Shown here: positions 33,167 to 41,905 of the stretch, piece after piece
Position numbering within the stretch: the stretch's first letter is position 1
How the letters are laid out: each line of letters begins with the position of its first letter
Assembly (NCBI GenBank): GCA_964617645.1
Contig: CAZTYE010000007.1
Coordinates: forward strand, 1 to 64,000
DNA from: JADJGC01 sp964617645
GTDB lineage: Bacteria; Zixibacteria; MSB-5A5; CAIYYT01
Reading direction: 5' to 3'
Length of the DNA: 64,000 bases
Made by a program: the position numbers and the translations under genes
Notes under the pieces: model-generated
Seen by the model: the letters and a program-made list of their open reading frames with translations, nothing else
The model's database searches: none
What the model was told of the DNA's origin: nothing

Positions 33167-34438
33167 ATGAGGAAGATGATTATGAAACGGAATTTGTTGA
33201 TTGCGCTGCTCTTGATCGCCGTCGTCACGCCGCTCCGGGCCGGCGATCACGAATTTCTGGCGAAAAGAATCTCGCTAACCCTGGACAAGTCCAATATCGC
33301 CGACGTCGTTCGCCTTCTGGCCCGGCAGAACTCATTCAACGTTGCGATCTCCGGCGAGATCGGCGATGAAGTTTCGATGATTCTCAATGATGTTCCGTTG
33401 GCCGAGGCGCTGGACGCGATCCTTCTGCCCAACGATCTGAGTTGGTACATGCGCGAGAACCTGATGGTTGTCAAGCCGGTGGGAACGCTTTCGCCGGATG
33501 AACGAGTGACGCGCCTGATCGCGGTGCACTTCGTGTCTGCCGAGGAGGCGCGTCTGGCAGCGACGCCGCTGATTTCGACGGCAGGAAAGATCGAAGTGCT
33601 GGTTGACGCCGGCGAGGCCGCCAATCGCAAAAGCGTGCCGTCGCGGATCGCGGTTTCGGATCGCGGCGACGTGGTCGAGCAGGTGGCGCGACTGATCGCC
33701 GAACTGGATCAGCCGCAGCCGCAACTCAATATCTCGGTGAAGTTGGTGGAGACTACGCTATCGACCGACGACAAGATCGGCGTTGCCTGGCCGGAGAGTT
33801 TCAGCGCGAATTTCGGCGGAACGTCGAGCGACGATGAAGACACGCCGCCGGCGCTGGTCACAAAATCGTTCAACAACGGACAATGGATTTGGGGGTCATT
33901 CACGACGGCCAATGTGCAGACGGCGCTCGATCTCATGCTGCGCTCGGGCAATTCGCGGCTGTTGTCGGATCCGAATTTGACGACACTGGCGAATAAGCCG
34001 GCCGAGATCGCGATCACGACGACGATTCCGATCCAGACCTTGAATCGATTTACGGAAGGGGCGGTGGTTCAGGATATTGTGTCGTTTCAGGATCTCGATG
34101 TCGGCATCACGCTGCGCGTGACTGGCCGCGTTGCCGGCGCGGACATGATTATTCTCGATGTTAATCCGGAAGTCGAAGAAATCACCGGACAGACCGGTCC
34201 GGTGAGCAATCAGCGGCCGATAACTTCGAAACGGTCTTTGACAACGAGCGTCCGTGTCAGACAGGGCGAGACACTGGTGATCGGCGGATTGATCAAGGAC
34301 ACGAAGATTGAGAATATCCAGAAGCTGCCGATTTTGGGGCAAATCCCGGGGTTGGGCCGTTTGTTCCAGCATCGTTCAACGAGGACGGAAAAGACGGATC
34401 TGACGGTGTTTATTACGCCGACGATAGTGAGTAATTGA
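33167..34438 (+). CDS. Secretin of set 2 (PilQ/MshL-like)
   Basis: A 423-residue secretin beginning right after the previous stop; ATGs at 33167 and 33182 are both possible. A signal peptide (to about residue 26) is followed by an STN/N0 domain (about 35-100; ISLTLDKSNIADVVRLLARQ) and a short N1-like region. The secretin barrel (about 190-420) has NSRLLSDPNLTTLANKPA, GITLRVTGRV, GETLVIGGLIKDTK and the terminal LPILGQIPGLGRLFQHRS. It is clearly distinct from the secretin at 19518-20810. It probably forms the outer-membrane gate for the filament made by the adjacent prepilins. Confidence 0.92.
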   Translation: MRKMIMKRNLLIALLLIAVVTPLRAGDHEFLAKRISLTLDKSNIADVVRLLARQNSFNVAISGEIGDEVSMILNDVPLAEALDAILLPNDLSWYMRENLMVVKPVGTLSPDERVTRLIAVHFVSAEEARLAATPLISTAGKIEVLVDAGEAANRKSVPSRIAVSDRGDVVEQVARLIAELDQPQPQLNISVKLVETTLSTDDKIGVAWPESFSANFGGTSSDDEDTPPALVTKSFNNGQWIWGSFTTANVQTALDLMLRSGNSRLLSDPNLTTLANKPAEIAITTTIPIQTLNRFTEGAVVQDIVSFQDLDVGITLRVTGRVAGADMIILDVNPEVEEITGQTGPVSNQRPITSKRSLTTSVRVRQGETLVIGGLIKDTKIENIQKLPILGQIPGLGRLFQHRSTRTEKTDLTVFITPTIVSN

Positions 34439-34771
34439 GTCGATCAGATTGGCTGCACAAAGGACTTCTTCCGCACTGCCAACAACGGCAAGGCACGCCT
34501 TGCCCCTACGCGGTCAAACCAGAAAGCTTTAGGCGCATTGTCCCGCGGAGCGTGGGAACTGCCTCCCTGGCCCTCGACGTGATTAATGGGAACAACAACA
34601 GCATGCCCCTACGCGGTCAAACCGGAAAGCTTTAGGCGCATTGTCACGTGGAGCGTGGGAACTGCGGTCCAGGGCCTCGACGCGATTGAAGTGAGAACAA
34701 CGAGGGCAAGGCACGCCTTGCCCCTACGCGAGAGAACGATTGAAGAAGCACCCGCAAAATAGCGCGCTCGA
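34439..34771. repeat. Intergenic tandem repeat, ~103-115-bp period
   Basis: Two long copies of a unit opening tgcccctacgcggtcaaacc (34501 and 34604) and a short third start at 34719 (tgcccctacgcg) lie between convergent genes. The palindrome GGCAAGGCacgCCTTGCC-type hairpin appears at 34487-34504 and again near 34703-34720. A related tccccctacgcggt-like piece occurs at 46087-46123. No gene is supported here. Confidence 0.7.
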
Positions 34772-34882
34772 TTAGTCCTCTGTCTTGCCTTCGTTGATCA
34801 GCACCTTGATGATGCAATAGGAGGACAAGGTGAGAATCGATCCCCAGGCCAAGATCAGGAATATCCATCCACCGGTTGTCAT
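34772..34882 (-). CDS. 36-aa membrane protein, transporter companion
   Basis: A 36-residue protein whose ATG overlaps the stop codon of the LeuT-like transporter (ATGA, 34879-34882), so it should be translated by coupling. It has a single membrane helix (WIFLILAWGSILTLSSYCII, residues 6-25) and a short charged tail, KVLINEGKTED. NSS-family transporters in many bacteria are followed by such tiny membrane proteins, and MetS is the small subunit of the MetPS methionine/alanine importer. I infer that this is an equivalent accessory subunit. Confidence 0.75.
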   Translation of the reverse strand: MTTGGWIFLILAWGSILTLSSYCIIKVLINEGKTED

Positions 34883-36441
34883 TTGCCACGCTCCGCATGA
34901 AGTTTGCCGTCCTCGCGATATTTCCACGCATAGCGCACCATGAGCGCCAGCGCAACAAAAAGCACGATCATCATGACACGCGCGCCCCAGCGCACTGCCA
35001 CGTGATCGGGGTTGACGTTATCGAGCAAAAGAATCGGGATGGCGTCAATGACCAGCCAGTTGGCGAAGAGGAAGATCAGATAGAGTGGCGTGACGTATTT
35101 GATGAAGTAGTAGAACACGCGTGGGACTTTGATTTGTGCGCCGCGAGTGATCTCCGCCCAGCCTTTGTCCATGCCGAAGATCCAGGCGAAGACGATGGTT
35201 TCCAAGAGCGCGAAAGCCGCTAAGCCGAAAGTGCCAATCCAGTAGTCGAGCTCGTCGAGGAAGCCCGAGCCCATGAGGAAGACGACGAACTGGATGCAGA
35301 TAAAGGTCAGGCCGGCGACGAAGAACACGGATTTCTTGTGCGACCAACTGAATTCCTCTTTGAGAAAAGCGATCAACGGTTGCGCCATGGCTACCGCCGA
35401 AGTGATCGCCGCGAAGAACAGCAATAAGAACCACAAGAAGCCGAAAAATTGTCCGAATGGAATATGCTGGAAAATGATCGGCATTGAAACAAAGCCAAGA
35501 TCAAAGGAGCCGCGCGCCGCGATCTCCTGCGTTGTCATGACGCCGAAGAAGGCGCAGGCGATCGGAATCGCAATGCTGCCGCCGAGGATGACCTCCGCAA
35601 ATTCGTTGAGGCTGGAAGTCGCCAGTCCGCCGAGGGCGATATCTTCGTTTTCGCGCACGTAGCTGGCGTAGGTCTGAATCAAACCCGAGCCGAGTGAGAG
35701 CGTGAAAAAGATTTGTCCGGCAGCAGCGAGCCAGACCTTCGGCGAAGACAATTGCGAAAGATCGGGATTCCAGATGAAGGCGAACCCCGACATGACATTC
35801 CAATCGGGATGGTTCACCGGGTCGGGTGTGCCGATGGTGATCACGCGAATCAGAAGGATCGCGGCAAAGATGAACAACGCCGGCATCGCGAACAGCGCGA
35901 GCCGCTCGATGCCTTTAGAGATTCCGTGATAGAGGACGAACGTCGTCGTACCGAACGAAATCAACAGGAAGATGTACGACGTCAGGATGCTCGAAAAGTG
36001 TCCTTCACCGACGCCCTGATAGCTGGCGAGAAAAGAGCGCATCAACTCGAAATTGCCTTCGCTCATGTACTCGCCGGTAAGGGAGAAGAAGCTGAAACCA
36101 AGCGTCCATGATTGAATGTAGGCGTAGAAGATGAGAGTGCCGATCGAGAGGAACAGGCCAAGAGCGCCGAGGTATTTGGCGATCGGATGGCGCCACATGG
36201 CATGGAACATGCCGGGGGTGGAACCGTAGCCGTACTTGCCGCCAAAGCGCCCCATCGCCCATTCCACCCACATCAAGGGGATGCCGAGAAAGATTAGCGC
36301 AGCGAAATAGGGAATCATGAAGGCGCCGCCGCCGTTTTCGGCAGCCTGCACCGGGAATCTCAGGAAGTTGCCAAGTCCGACGGCGTTGCCGGCCATGGCC
36401 AGGATGAGGCCGATCTTCGTACCCCAGCGCTCTCTGGTCAT
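34879..36441 (-). CDS. LeuT-like sodium:amino acid symporter (NSS family)
   Basis: A 520-residue transporter with about 12 membrane helices, starting at the ATG at 36441 (GGAGG upstream). It resembles Aquifex LeuT closely at diagnostic places: AGNAVGLGNFLRFP in TM1 (Na and substrate site), VGQIFFTLSLG-like AAGQIFFTLSLGSG in TM6, ISKGIERLALFAMP in the intracellular region and ITSAVAMAQP in TM8 with the Na2-site serine/threonine. It imports amino acids, probably neutral hydrophobic ones, using the sodium gradient. A 36-residue membrane protein overlaps its stop codon. Confidence 0.93.
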   Translation of the reverse strand: MTRERWGTKIGLILAMAGNAVGLGNFLRFPVQAAENGGGAFMIPYFAALIFLGIPLMWVEWAMGRFGGKYGYGSTPGMFHAMWRHPIAKYLGALGLFLSIGTLIFYAYIQSWTLGFSFFSLTGEYMSEGNFELMRSFLASYQGVGEGHFSSILTSYIFLLISFGTTTFVLYHGISKGIERLALFAMPALFIFAAILLIRVITIGTPDPVNHPDWNVMSGFAFIWNPDLSQLSSPKVWLAAAGQIFFTLSLGSGLIQTYASYVRENEDIALGGLATSSLNEFAEVILGGSIAIPIACAFFGVMTTQEIAARGSFDLGFVSMPIIFQHIPFGQFFGFLWFLLLFFAAITSAVAMAQPLIAFLKEEFSWSHKKSVFFVAGLTFICIQFVVFLMGSGFLDELDYWIGTFGLAAFALLETIVFAWIFGMDKGWAEITRGAQIKVPRVFYYFIKYVTPLYLIFLFANWLVIDAIPILLLDNVNPDHVAVRWGARVMMIVLFVALALMVRYAWKYREDGKLHAERGK

Positions 36442-36590
36442 CAAACCTCCTTATCGCGGAGTCAGGTGAGGAACTTGGGTTCAGGTTTTGGGCACGATAC
36501 GATTCGCGGCGGCGATTCTCAATTAAAATTTTCATTCGCAGCCGGGCTGCGCCACCGAAAATTCGGCGGTGCAAGGCGTTCAGGAGTCGG

Positions 36591-38249
36591 TCACTTGCGA
36601 ATAAGATTCAACAGCGAGCGGCCGTCCAGGCCGTCGGGCGGAATCAGTCCAAGGATCTCGGCCAGAGTCGGCGCCAGATCCACGGTCTCGACGGCGTCGG
36701 CAGATTTCGTCGCTGCGATCATCGGGCCGTAAAAGACGAGCGGGACGAGACAGTCGTAGTCGTAACACGAGCCGTGTGTGGTGCCGAAGGAGTCGGCGTC
36801 GACGAGATAGTTTTCCTTGATGCGGATTTCGATTTCGGCGCTGCGCCCGGGGAAGTAGTTGTTGCGGTAGCGCTGCAAGAACGGTCGCGGCGTTCCGCCG
36901 GTCGAAGTGAGTTCGCGTTCAGTATAAACGTCGGCGATGAACCAGACCTTGCGGAGTTCAGTCGCGACGGCATCCTGCAGCTCGTCGCGGCCAACGCCAC
37001 GCTGAGAAGCTTCCGAGTAGTTCAAGAACAAGCCGCGATAGAGACGAGTCAACAGTGAATCCTGCAAACCAAAGTTGCGCGCCACTGCGGCACAAGCGCC
37101 GTTGATAGAGCGCCGGAGCGTGTCGGGATGAATGCGTCCGGCGTCCTTGCCTTCAGCGCGAAGCAACTCGGGCAAGGGACAGACGCCATGATCGGACGTT
37201 AGGGCAACGACATAGTTGCCGACGCCGACGGTTGAATCAAGCATCGCGAAAAAATCGGCGAGATAGCGATCGAGCCGCAGATAATGATCCTGCACTTCCT
37301 GGCTCTTGGGACCGTAGCGGTGTCCGACATAATCGGTCGATGAAATGCTGAGCATCAGCAAGTCCGTATCGCGATCAGCGCCGAGCGACTCGCCTGCCAC
37401 GGCAGCAGTGGCGAGACGAAAGGTGAGATGATCGCCGAACGGCGTATAGAGAAGATTGGCATAATATTTATCCGGCGAGTCGTTCGGTCCGGGAGCGAAA
37501 TCATGTGGGAAAACGACGTGCCTGCCGTCGGCCTCGGCCGTGACGCTGTCCGGGCCGGAAAATCGATAATCGGCCAGAGGAGCAACTCGGTCCCAGACAC
37601 CAACAAAGTAGTCATCGGCCGGCCGTGCGTTCCGGAAGGCGCGCATCCAGTCGGGGTACGCCGGCGTGTAAAATAACGACGTCTCGTAAAGCCCGCTGTG
37701 ATAATCGTACCAGAAGGCGGCGTTACTTGAAAACCCGCCCATGGCAATTGCAGCGCGGTCTTTGGCGGCGACGGAGATCGCCTTGCATTCCGGGTTGCCG
37801 CGTCTTAGCCAATCGACAATAGTGCCGCGACGTAAGGAAATCGGCGATACACCTTCTGCAGACGGATTTTCCGTGATCCCGACCGTCGTATCCTCCACGC
37901 AGTAAAAGACGCGGCCGAGCTGCGGATCCCACCAGTCGTTGGCAATGAAACCGTGCTGCGCCGGATGGCAGCCGGTGGCAATCGTCGCGTGCCCGACGCC
38001 GGTCTCGGTTTCGGAATGATCGTGGCGCGCATTCAGAAAGACCGCGCCATGGCGATACAGCCGCGCCAAGCCGCCGGTGTAGAGCGAGTCGAAGCGGGTG
38101 AAGTATTCGGGAAGCATCTGGTCGACGACGATGACCACGGCCAGACGGGGAACGTCGTCGGCGCGACCGCTGGTCGAAAGCAGGAGTCCAATGAAACAAG
38201 CGGTGGCGATGAAAGCACGACTGCACGGAGAAGACGAGCGAAACATCAT
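36591..38249 (-). CDS. Secreted alkaline phosphatase, PafA-type
   Basis: A 552-residue periplasmic or exported phosphatase of the alkaline phosphatase superfamily, with signal peptide residues 1-30. D43 (VVIVVDQMLPEY) is the first zinc ligand; the likely nucleophile is T83 in TETGVGHATIATG, which has Thr, as in PafA and the NPP enzymes, instead of Ser. Later ligands lie in SSTDYVGHRYGP, TSDHGVCPL and GTTHGSCYDYD. It releases phosphate from monoesters, though phosphodiesterase activity cannot be excluded. Two adjacent ATGs (38249 and 38246) can start it. No phosphate-regulon signal was found. Confidence 0.88.
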   Translation of the reverse strand: MMFRSSSPCSRAFIATACFIGLLLSTSGRADDVPRLAVVIVVDQMLPEYFTRFDSLYTGGLARLYRHGAVFLNARHDHSETETGVGHATIATGCHPAQHGFIANDWWDPQLGRVFYCVEDTTVGITENPSAEGVSPISLRRGTIVDWLRRGNPECKAISVAAKDRAAIAMGGFSSNAAFWYDYHSGLYETSLFYTPAYPDWMRAFRNARPADDYFVGVWDRVAPLADYRFSGPDSVTAEADGRHVVFPHDFAPGPNDSPDKYYANLLYTPFGDHLTFRLATAAVAGESLGADRDTDLLMLSISSTDYVGHRYGPKSQEVQDHYLRLDRYLADFFAMLDSTVGVGNYVVALTSDHGVCPLPELLRAEGKDAGRIHPDTLRRSINGACAAVARNFGLQDSLLTRLYRGLFLNYSEASQRGVGRDELQDAVATELRKVWFIADVYTERELTSTGGTPRPFLQRYRNNYFPGRSAEIEIRIKENYLVDADSFGTTHGSCYDYDCLVPLVFYGPMIAATKSADAVETVDLAPTLAEILGLIPPDGLDGRSLLNLIRK

Positions 38250-38304
38250 CTTCCAAGTTAGCCCATTGTTGAACGGAAGAGAAGTTAGAAATGCATTAGT
38301 GGCT

Positions 38305-39921
38305 TCACAATCGTCGCAACCGCAACGCGCGGCTCACGAACGCGACGAGAAGGAGTGCGATCGTCATGAGAAACCAGAGCCAGAGGTAGTCGCCGGCTTG
38401 GCCGAAGGCGGCACTGCCGGTGAAATCCATGAGCGGTACCTTGTTTAGGGGTCCGATATACCAGAGAAGCGTATAGAGCACTTCAAAGAGCTTGCGGCCG
38501 CCGGTCAGCGCGCCGCAGGCCAGCGCCATTGAGGGAATGAATGCGGCGCCGACGAGACAGTTTGCCAGCGCGGTCCAGTCGGAGGTAATCGCCAAACGAA
38601 TGGGGACAAAGAACCCGATAAGGACCGCCAGCCCGAAGCCGCAAAGCCACTGCGCGATAAATTGGCGGCCGAGTACGCTGGGAGTGGAGAAAATAATGGT
38701 TTCGACGTCGTAGAGGCGCTCGCGACATCCCATCTTTGACCAGATCAGCAGCGGCCAAAACCACAAACCGACAAGAATGAAATTGTACGCGATGTCGAGC
38801 GGTACGATCCAACCGGCCACAAACGCTGCAACCGCAACCAAGTACCACCAACGGTTGATTCGCGCCATGAGAAGTCTCCACTCGCCGACCAAGACTGTCC
38901 ACCAGCGGCTGCGCGCAGCCCCGAAGGTGAGCGGCGACAGCCGCTGAAGTGTTGGTGTCCGATCGGACGGCGTTTCGGTCGCGGATTCGGTTGGTTTTTG
39001 AGAGCGCCGCCGGAAAAACGAGCCGCGACTGCTTATGCGCGCATCGAAACGATCAAAGAGCACAGCAGCCAGTGCGACGAGGCCCAGAGCGAGTCCGATG
39101 AGAATCAGGCGACCGATGAAGAAGTCCGCGCTCCAATGGAGACGCTCGAGGACGAACGAGGCTTTGACCGGCGGGCGATCATGGAGCCGAATGTTGAAGC
39201 CGAGCGAATGCGGTCCCTGCCAGGGTTCGTAATCGGGAACTTGATTGTCGCACGCCGTCATGCTCTGGTTCCAGAGATAATAGACACCGAAGGCGTCGAG
39301 AGTTGCCGAGGTTTGCCGGGTATTGATACCAATGGTCGCCAGCCCGATGACCCAGAGGAAATAGAAGACCACGTTGCCAATCCCGCCGCGCAGGAAGCGC
39401 ACGGAATCGAACAAAGTGGCCAACGCGGCGACGAGAAGCATCAATGGCAGGATGACGAAAATAAACGGCTGGGCGAGAGCGACAAGATCGATGGAAGTGG
39501 ATTCAGCGCGCACGATCTGAATGACTCCACTCATTACGAACAACACCGCAGTCATGGCGGTCAAGGAGGCGAAGTTGCTCAGAGTCTTTCCGGCGACATA
39601 CTCCAAATTGCTGACGGGTGCGGCGGCTACAATTTCGCCGGTGTGAAGACGGGCATCGCGCATGATTCCGCCGCGGACGACATAGAAGCCGACCAGAGCG
39701 AGAATCACCGTAGTCATCATACTGACCTGTGCGCCGACCCAGACGGAGTTGTAGACGCCGCGATTGCCGTCGAGTTGAAGACAGGAGTAAACAGCATCGG
39801 CGGCGGGCAAAAACAGATATGCGGCGTAGGCCATGAGCACGAGAAAGACCCAGAACGAGTAGCGTCGCGAGCGTTCACGAAAATCGGCCAGAGCGACGGC
39901 CACGACGATGCGGATCGACAT
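38305..39921 (-). CDS. ABC-2 type transporter permease, tandem halves
   Basis: A 538-residue membrane protein with about 12 hydrophobic helices in two groups (roughly residues 20-300 and 355-535). They are separated by a charged cytoplasmic linker (RRRSQKPTESATETPSDRTP). The first half has an ABC-2 permease start (ALADFRERSRRYSFWVFLVL) and GEIVAAAPVSNLEYVAGK, the usual coupling segment; the second half has ETIIFSTPSVLGRQFIAQWL at the same place. This looks like two permeases fused end to end. Its start overlaps the ATPase stop by one base (TGATG), so the two form an exporter. The substrate is unknown. Confidence 0.82.
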   Translation of the reverse strand: MSIRIVVAVALADFRERSRRYSFWVFLVLMAYAAYLFLPAADAVYSCLQLDGNRGVYNSVWVGAQVSMMTTVILALVGFYVVRGGIMRDARLHTGEIVAAAPVSNLEYVAGKTLSNFASLTAMTAVLFVMSGVIQIVRAESTSIDLVALAQPFIFVILPLMLLVAALATLFDSVRFLRGGIGNVVFYFLWVIGLATIGINTRQTSATLDAFGVYYLWNQSMTACDNQVPDYEPWQGPHSLGFNIRLHDRPPVKASFVLERLHWSADFFIGRLILIGLALGLVALAAVLFDRFDARISSRGSFFRRRSQKPTESATETPSDRTPTLQRLSPLTFGAARSRWWTVLVGEWRLLMARINRWWYLVAVAAFVAGWIVPLDIAYNFILVGLWFWPLLIWSKMGCRERLYDVETIIFSTPSVLGRQFIAQWLCGFGLAVLIGFFVPIRLAITSDWTALANCLVGAAFIPSMALACGALTGGRKLFEVLYTLLWYIGPLNKVPLMDFTGSAAFGQAGDYLWLWFLMTIALLLVAFVSRALRLRRL

Positions 39922-40802
39922 CAGGCCGCCTGAGCCGCGCGGCTGCGCGCGATCGTGAATAGGTAGGCGTCTTCGAGATTCGGCGCGACGGCAACCGCTT
40001 CCGGATGCGGCGACGACTCATGGATGATTCGCAGCAGCGTACCGTCGGGACGACGCTGAGCGCTTGAGACTTGATGGTTCTTGCGGACCTCAGCGCTTCG
40101 CTCCGGCGATACCAACCACTCCCAGACGGAGCCGGTGGCCAAAGCGAGAAGCCGTTCCGGCGTCGACTGTTCGATCAGCCGTCCGGCGGAAATCACCGCG
40201 ATCTGGTCAGCCGTTGACTCGACATCGGAAACGATGTGAGTAGAGAGAATGACGATCCGGTCTCCCGACAACTCGCCGAGGAGGTTACGAAAACGGACGC
40301 GTTCTTCCGGATCGAGTCCGACCGTAGGCTCGTCGACAATGAGGAGTTTCGGATCGTTGAGCATTGCCTGGGCAATGCCGATGCGTTGCTTCATGCCGCC
40401 GGAATAGCCGCCGAGACGGCGTTTTCGAGCCGCATGAAGATTGAGCATTTGCAGGAGATCATCGATTCGTTGCCGGGCGGACCGGACATCAATACCCTTT
40501 AGTGCGGCAATGTAGGTCAGAAACTCAATGGCATTCAGGTTGGGAAAGACGCCGAAATCTTGAGGCAGAAAGCCGAGCTGGCGACGGAGATCATCGGGGT
40601 GTGCCAGGATATCCGTGCCGTTCCAGAACGCCGTGCCGGCGGTCGGCCTGGTCACGGTCGCAAGAATGCGCATGAGCGTCGATTTCCCGGCGCCGTTCGG
40701 GCCGATCAGGCCAAGAATGCCGGGCTTGATTTCGAGGCTGAAGTCGCGAAGTCCCCAAGTCGTCGTCGAATACTGTTTGGACAATTGCTGGAGTTTAATC
40801 AT
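39921..40802 (-). CDS. ABC transporter ATP-binding protein
   Basis: A 293-residue ATPase of the ABC-2 exporter (CcmA/NatA-like) type. It has Walker A GLIGPNGAGKSTL, Q-loop LGFLPQDFGVFP, signature YSGGMKQRIGIA, Walker B LLIVDEPTVGLDPEE and the switch histidine STHIVSD. The last 80 residues form a regulatory tail typical of this class. The permease gene at 38305-39921 is translationally coupled to it. Together they export an unknown substrate or act on the envelope. Confidence 0.93.
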   Translation of the reverse strand: MIKLQQLSKQYSTTTWGLRDFSLEIKPGILGLIGPNGAGKSTLMRILATVTRPTAGTAFWNGTDILAHPDDLRRQLGFLPQDFGVFPNLNAIEFLTYIAALKGIDVRSARQRIDDLLQMLNLHAARKRRLGGYSGGMKQRIGIAQAMLNDPKLLIVDEPTVGLDPEERVRFRNLLGELSGDRIVILSTHIVSDVESTADQIAVISAGRLIEQSTPERLLALATGSVWEWLVSPERSAEVRKNHQVSSAQRRPDGTLLRIIHESSPHPEAVAVAPNLEDAYLFTIARSRAAQAA

Positions 40803-40982
40803 GTGGTCGGTTCTCCCTCACAGTCTTCAGATTGCCGGGCGGGCCGATACGTTTCAATACTCGCTCGATTCTTTGACATTCCTGACCGGAAATTATCGGC
40901 AATAAAGCGCTTGCGCCAGAACGAACACTGGCGTCAATTGTATGCGGGATTGACTTTAGAAGACGATTCGGAGGTTTGATCA

Positions 40983-41471
40983 GTGCTGAATGGTGATGGT
41001 GGAGGTAGGGGCGGCGCTCGAAGCGGCCGGCGCGGATTGATCGATCTCGCCGCGCTACTGTTCTTGATAGTCGCGCTGTTTTCCTGCAGTGAGGAAAAGA
41101 GCGATCCGGTGCGACCGGCGATTCAACCGAATCTTCTGGACGCGGAGTTCGACGTTGGATACCATTGTGTTTGTTGGGATCAGTACATTGATGAGACACT
41201 GGCGGCGCCGGGAAGGTACGCGGTGCGGATCGTCGCCGGGTCGTACGACAATACGTGGAATTTCTGGATTTTGTCCGCGGCGGCTCACGTCCGGCAGTCG
41301 GAGTGTTGCGATTCGGCGACCATATCAATCCTCAAACCACTGAGGGACCCGCCGGAGTTTTTCGGACTGTCGATGGACGCCGATACATTTCGCGTCAGCG
41401 ACACGATCTTTTTTGAGTTCGCAATGCCGCGGGTTTCGCGGCTGCAGGTTGAAATCCGTCACGTCGAATAG
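40983..41471 (+). CDS. Small putative lipoprotein
   Basis: A 162-residue protein from a GTG start. The Arg/Gly-rich N-terminus is followed by a hydrophobic stretch ending in a lipobox-like LIVALFSC near residue 35, so a lipoprotein signal is likely, although the leader is long. The mature part contains unusual cysteines (YHCVCWDQY and QSECCDS) and ends in a beta-rich segment. I recognise no family. The start is uncertain, and the gene stands alone between an exporter and tRNA-Tyr. Confidence 0.55.
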   Translation: MLNGDGGGRGGARSGRRGLIDLAALLFLIVALFSCSEEKSDPVRPAIQPNLLDAEFDVGYHCVCWDQYIDETLAAPGRYAVRIVAGSYDNTWNFWILSAAAHVRQSECCDSATISILKPLRDPPEFFGLSMDADTFRVSDTIFFEFAMPRVSRLQVEIRHVE

Positions 41472-41496
41472 CGCGCGGCGGCGCTCACTTTTTCGC

Positions 41497-41524
41497 TTGC
41501 ATCCGCCGATACCGTCTTTATATT
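41497..41524 (+). promoter_or_regulatory. Promoter for tRNA-Tyr
   Basis: TTGCAT (41497-41502) and TATATT (41519-41524) are separated by 16 bp, placing the transcription start about 10 bp before the tRNA-Tyr 5' end. Both boxes match consensus at 4-5 of 6 positions. Confidence 0.5.
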
Positions 41525-41540
41525 AGCCGCCCTGCTTTTT

Positions 41541-41622
41541 GGAGAGGTTCCAGAGCGGTCAAATGGGACAGACTGTAAATCTGTTGGCAATGCCTTCGGA
41601 GGTTCGAATCCTCCCCTCTCCA
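41541..41622 (+). tRNA. tRNA-Tyr (GTA)
   Basis: The acceptor stem GGAGAGG (41541-41547) pairs with CCTCTCC (41615-41621). The anticodon stem acaga/tctgt encloses ctGTAaa, with anticodon at 41575-41577. A long variable arm typical of bacterial tRNA-Tyr and a T arm ggagg-ttcgaat-cctcc are present. CCA is not encoded. Confidence 0.95.
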
Positions 41623-41836
41623 TTTAGATTCTCTGCCCGTCAACAATCGACTTTGAGACAATTGCGATGGCATAATTGGCTGCTCCTGGTTATCGGGTTT
41701 GGTCGCGCCGAGCCGTCGCTGCGCGCTGTGAAGAAACCAATCCAATGCAGCTATGATTGCAATCATGCGAGCGCAGGGAACCCGCGACCGTCAAGCTTTG
41801 TACATTGCCAATAGAATTGTGCATGACGAAAAGAAC

Positions 41837-41865
41837 TTGCCAAGCGAGCCGGCTTGAGCTAATTC
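41837..41865 (+). promoter_or_regulatory. Possible promoter for Gld-like ABC operon
   Basis: TTGCCA (41837-41842) and TAATTC (41860-41865) are 17 bp apart, about 40 bp ahead of the GTG start of the ABC ATPase gene. Each box departs from consensus at one or two positions. Confidence 0.35.
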
Positions 41866-41905
41866 TTCCGTCGCGATTACTGGAAAACAGGGAGTGCTTT
41901 GAGGC

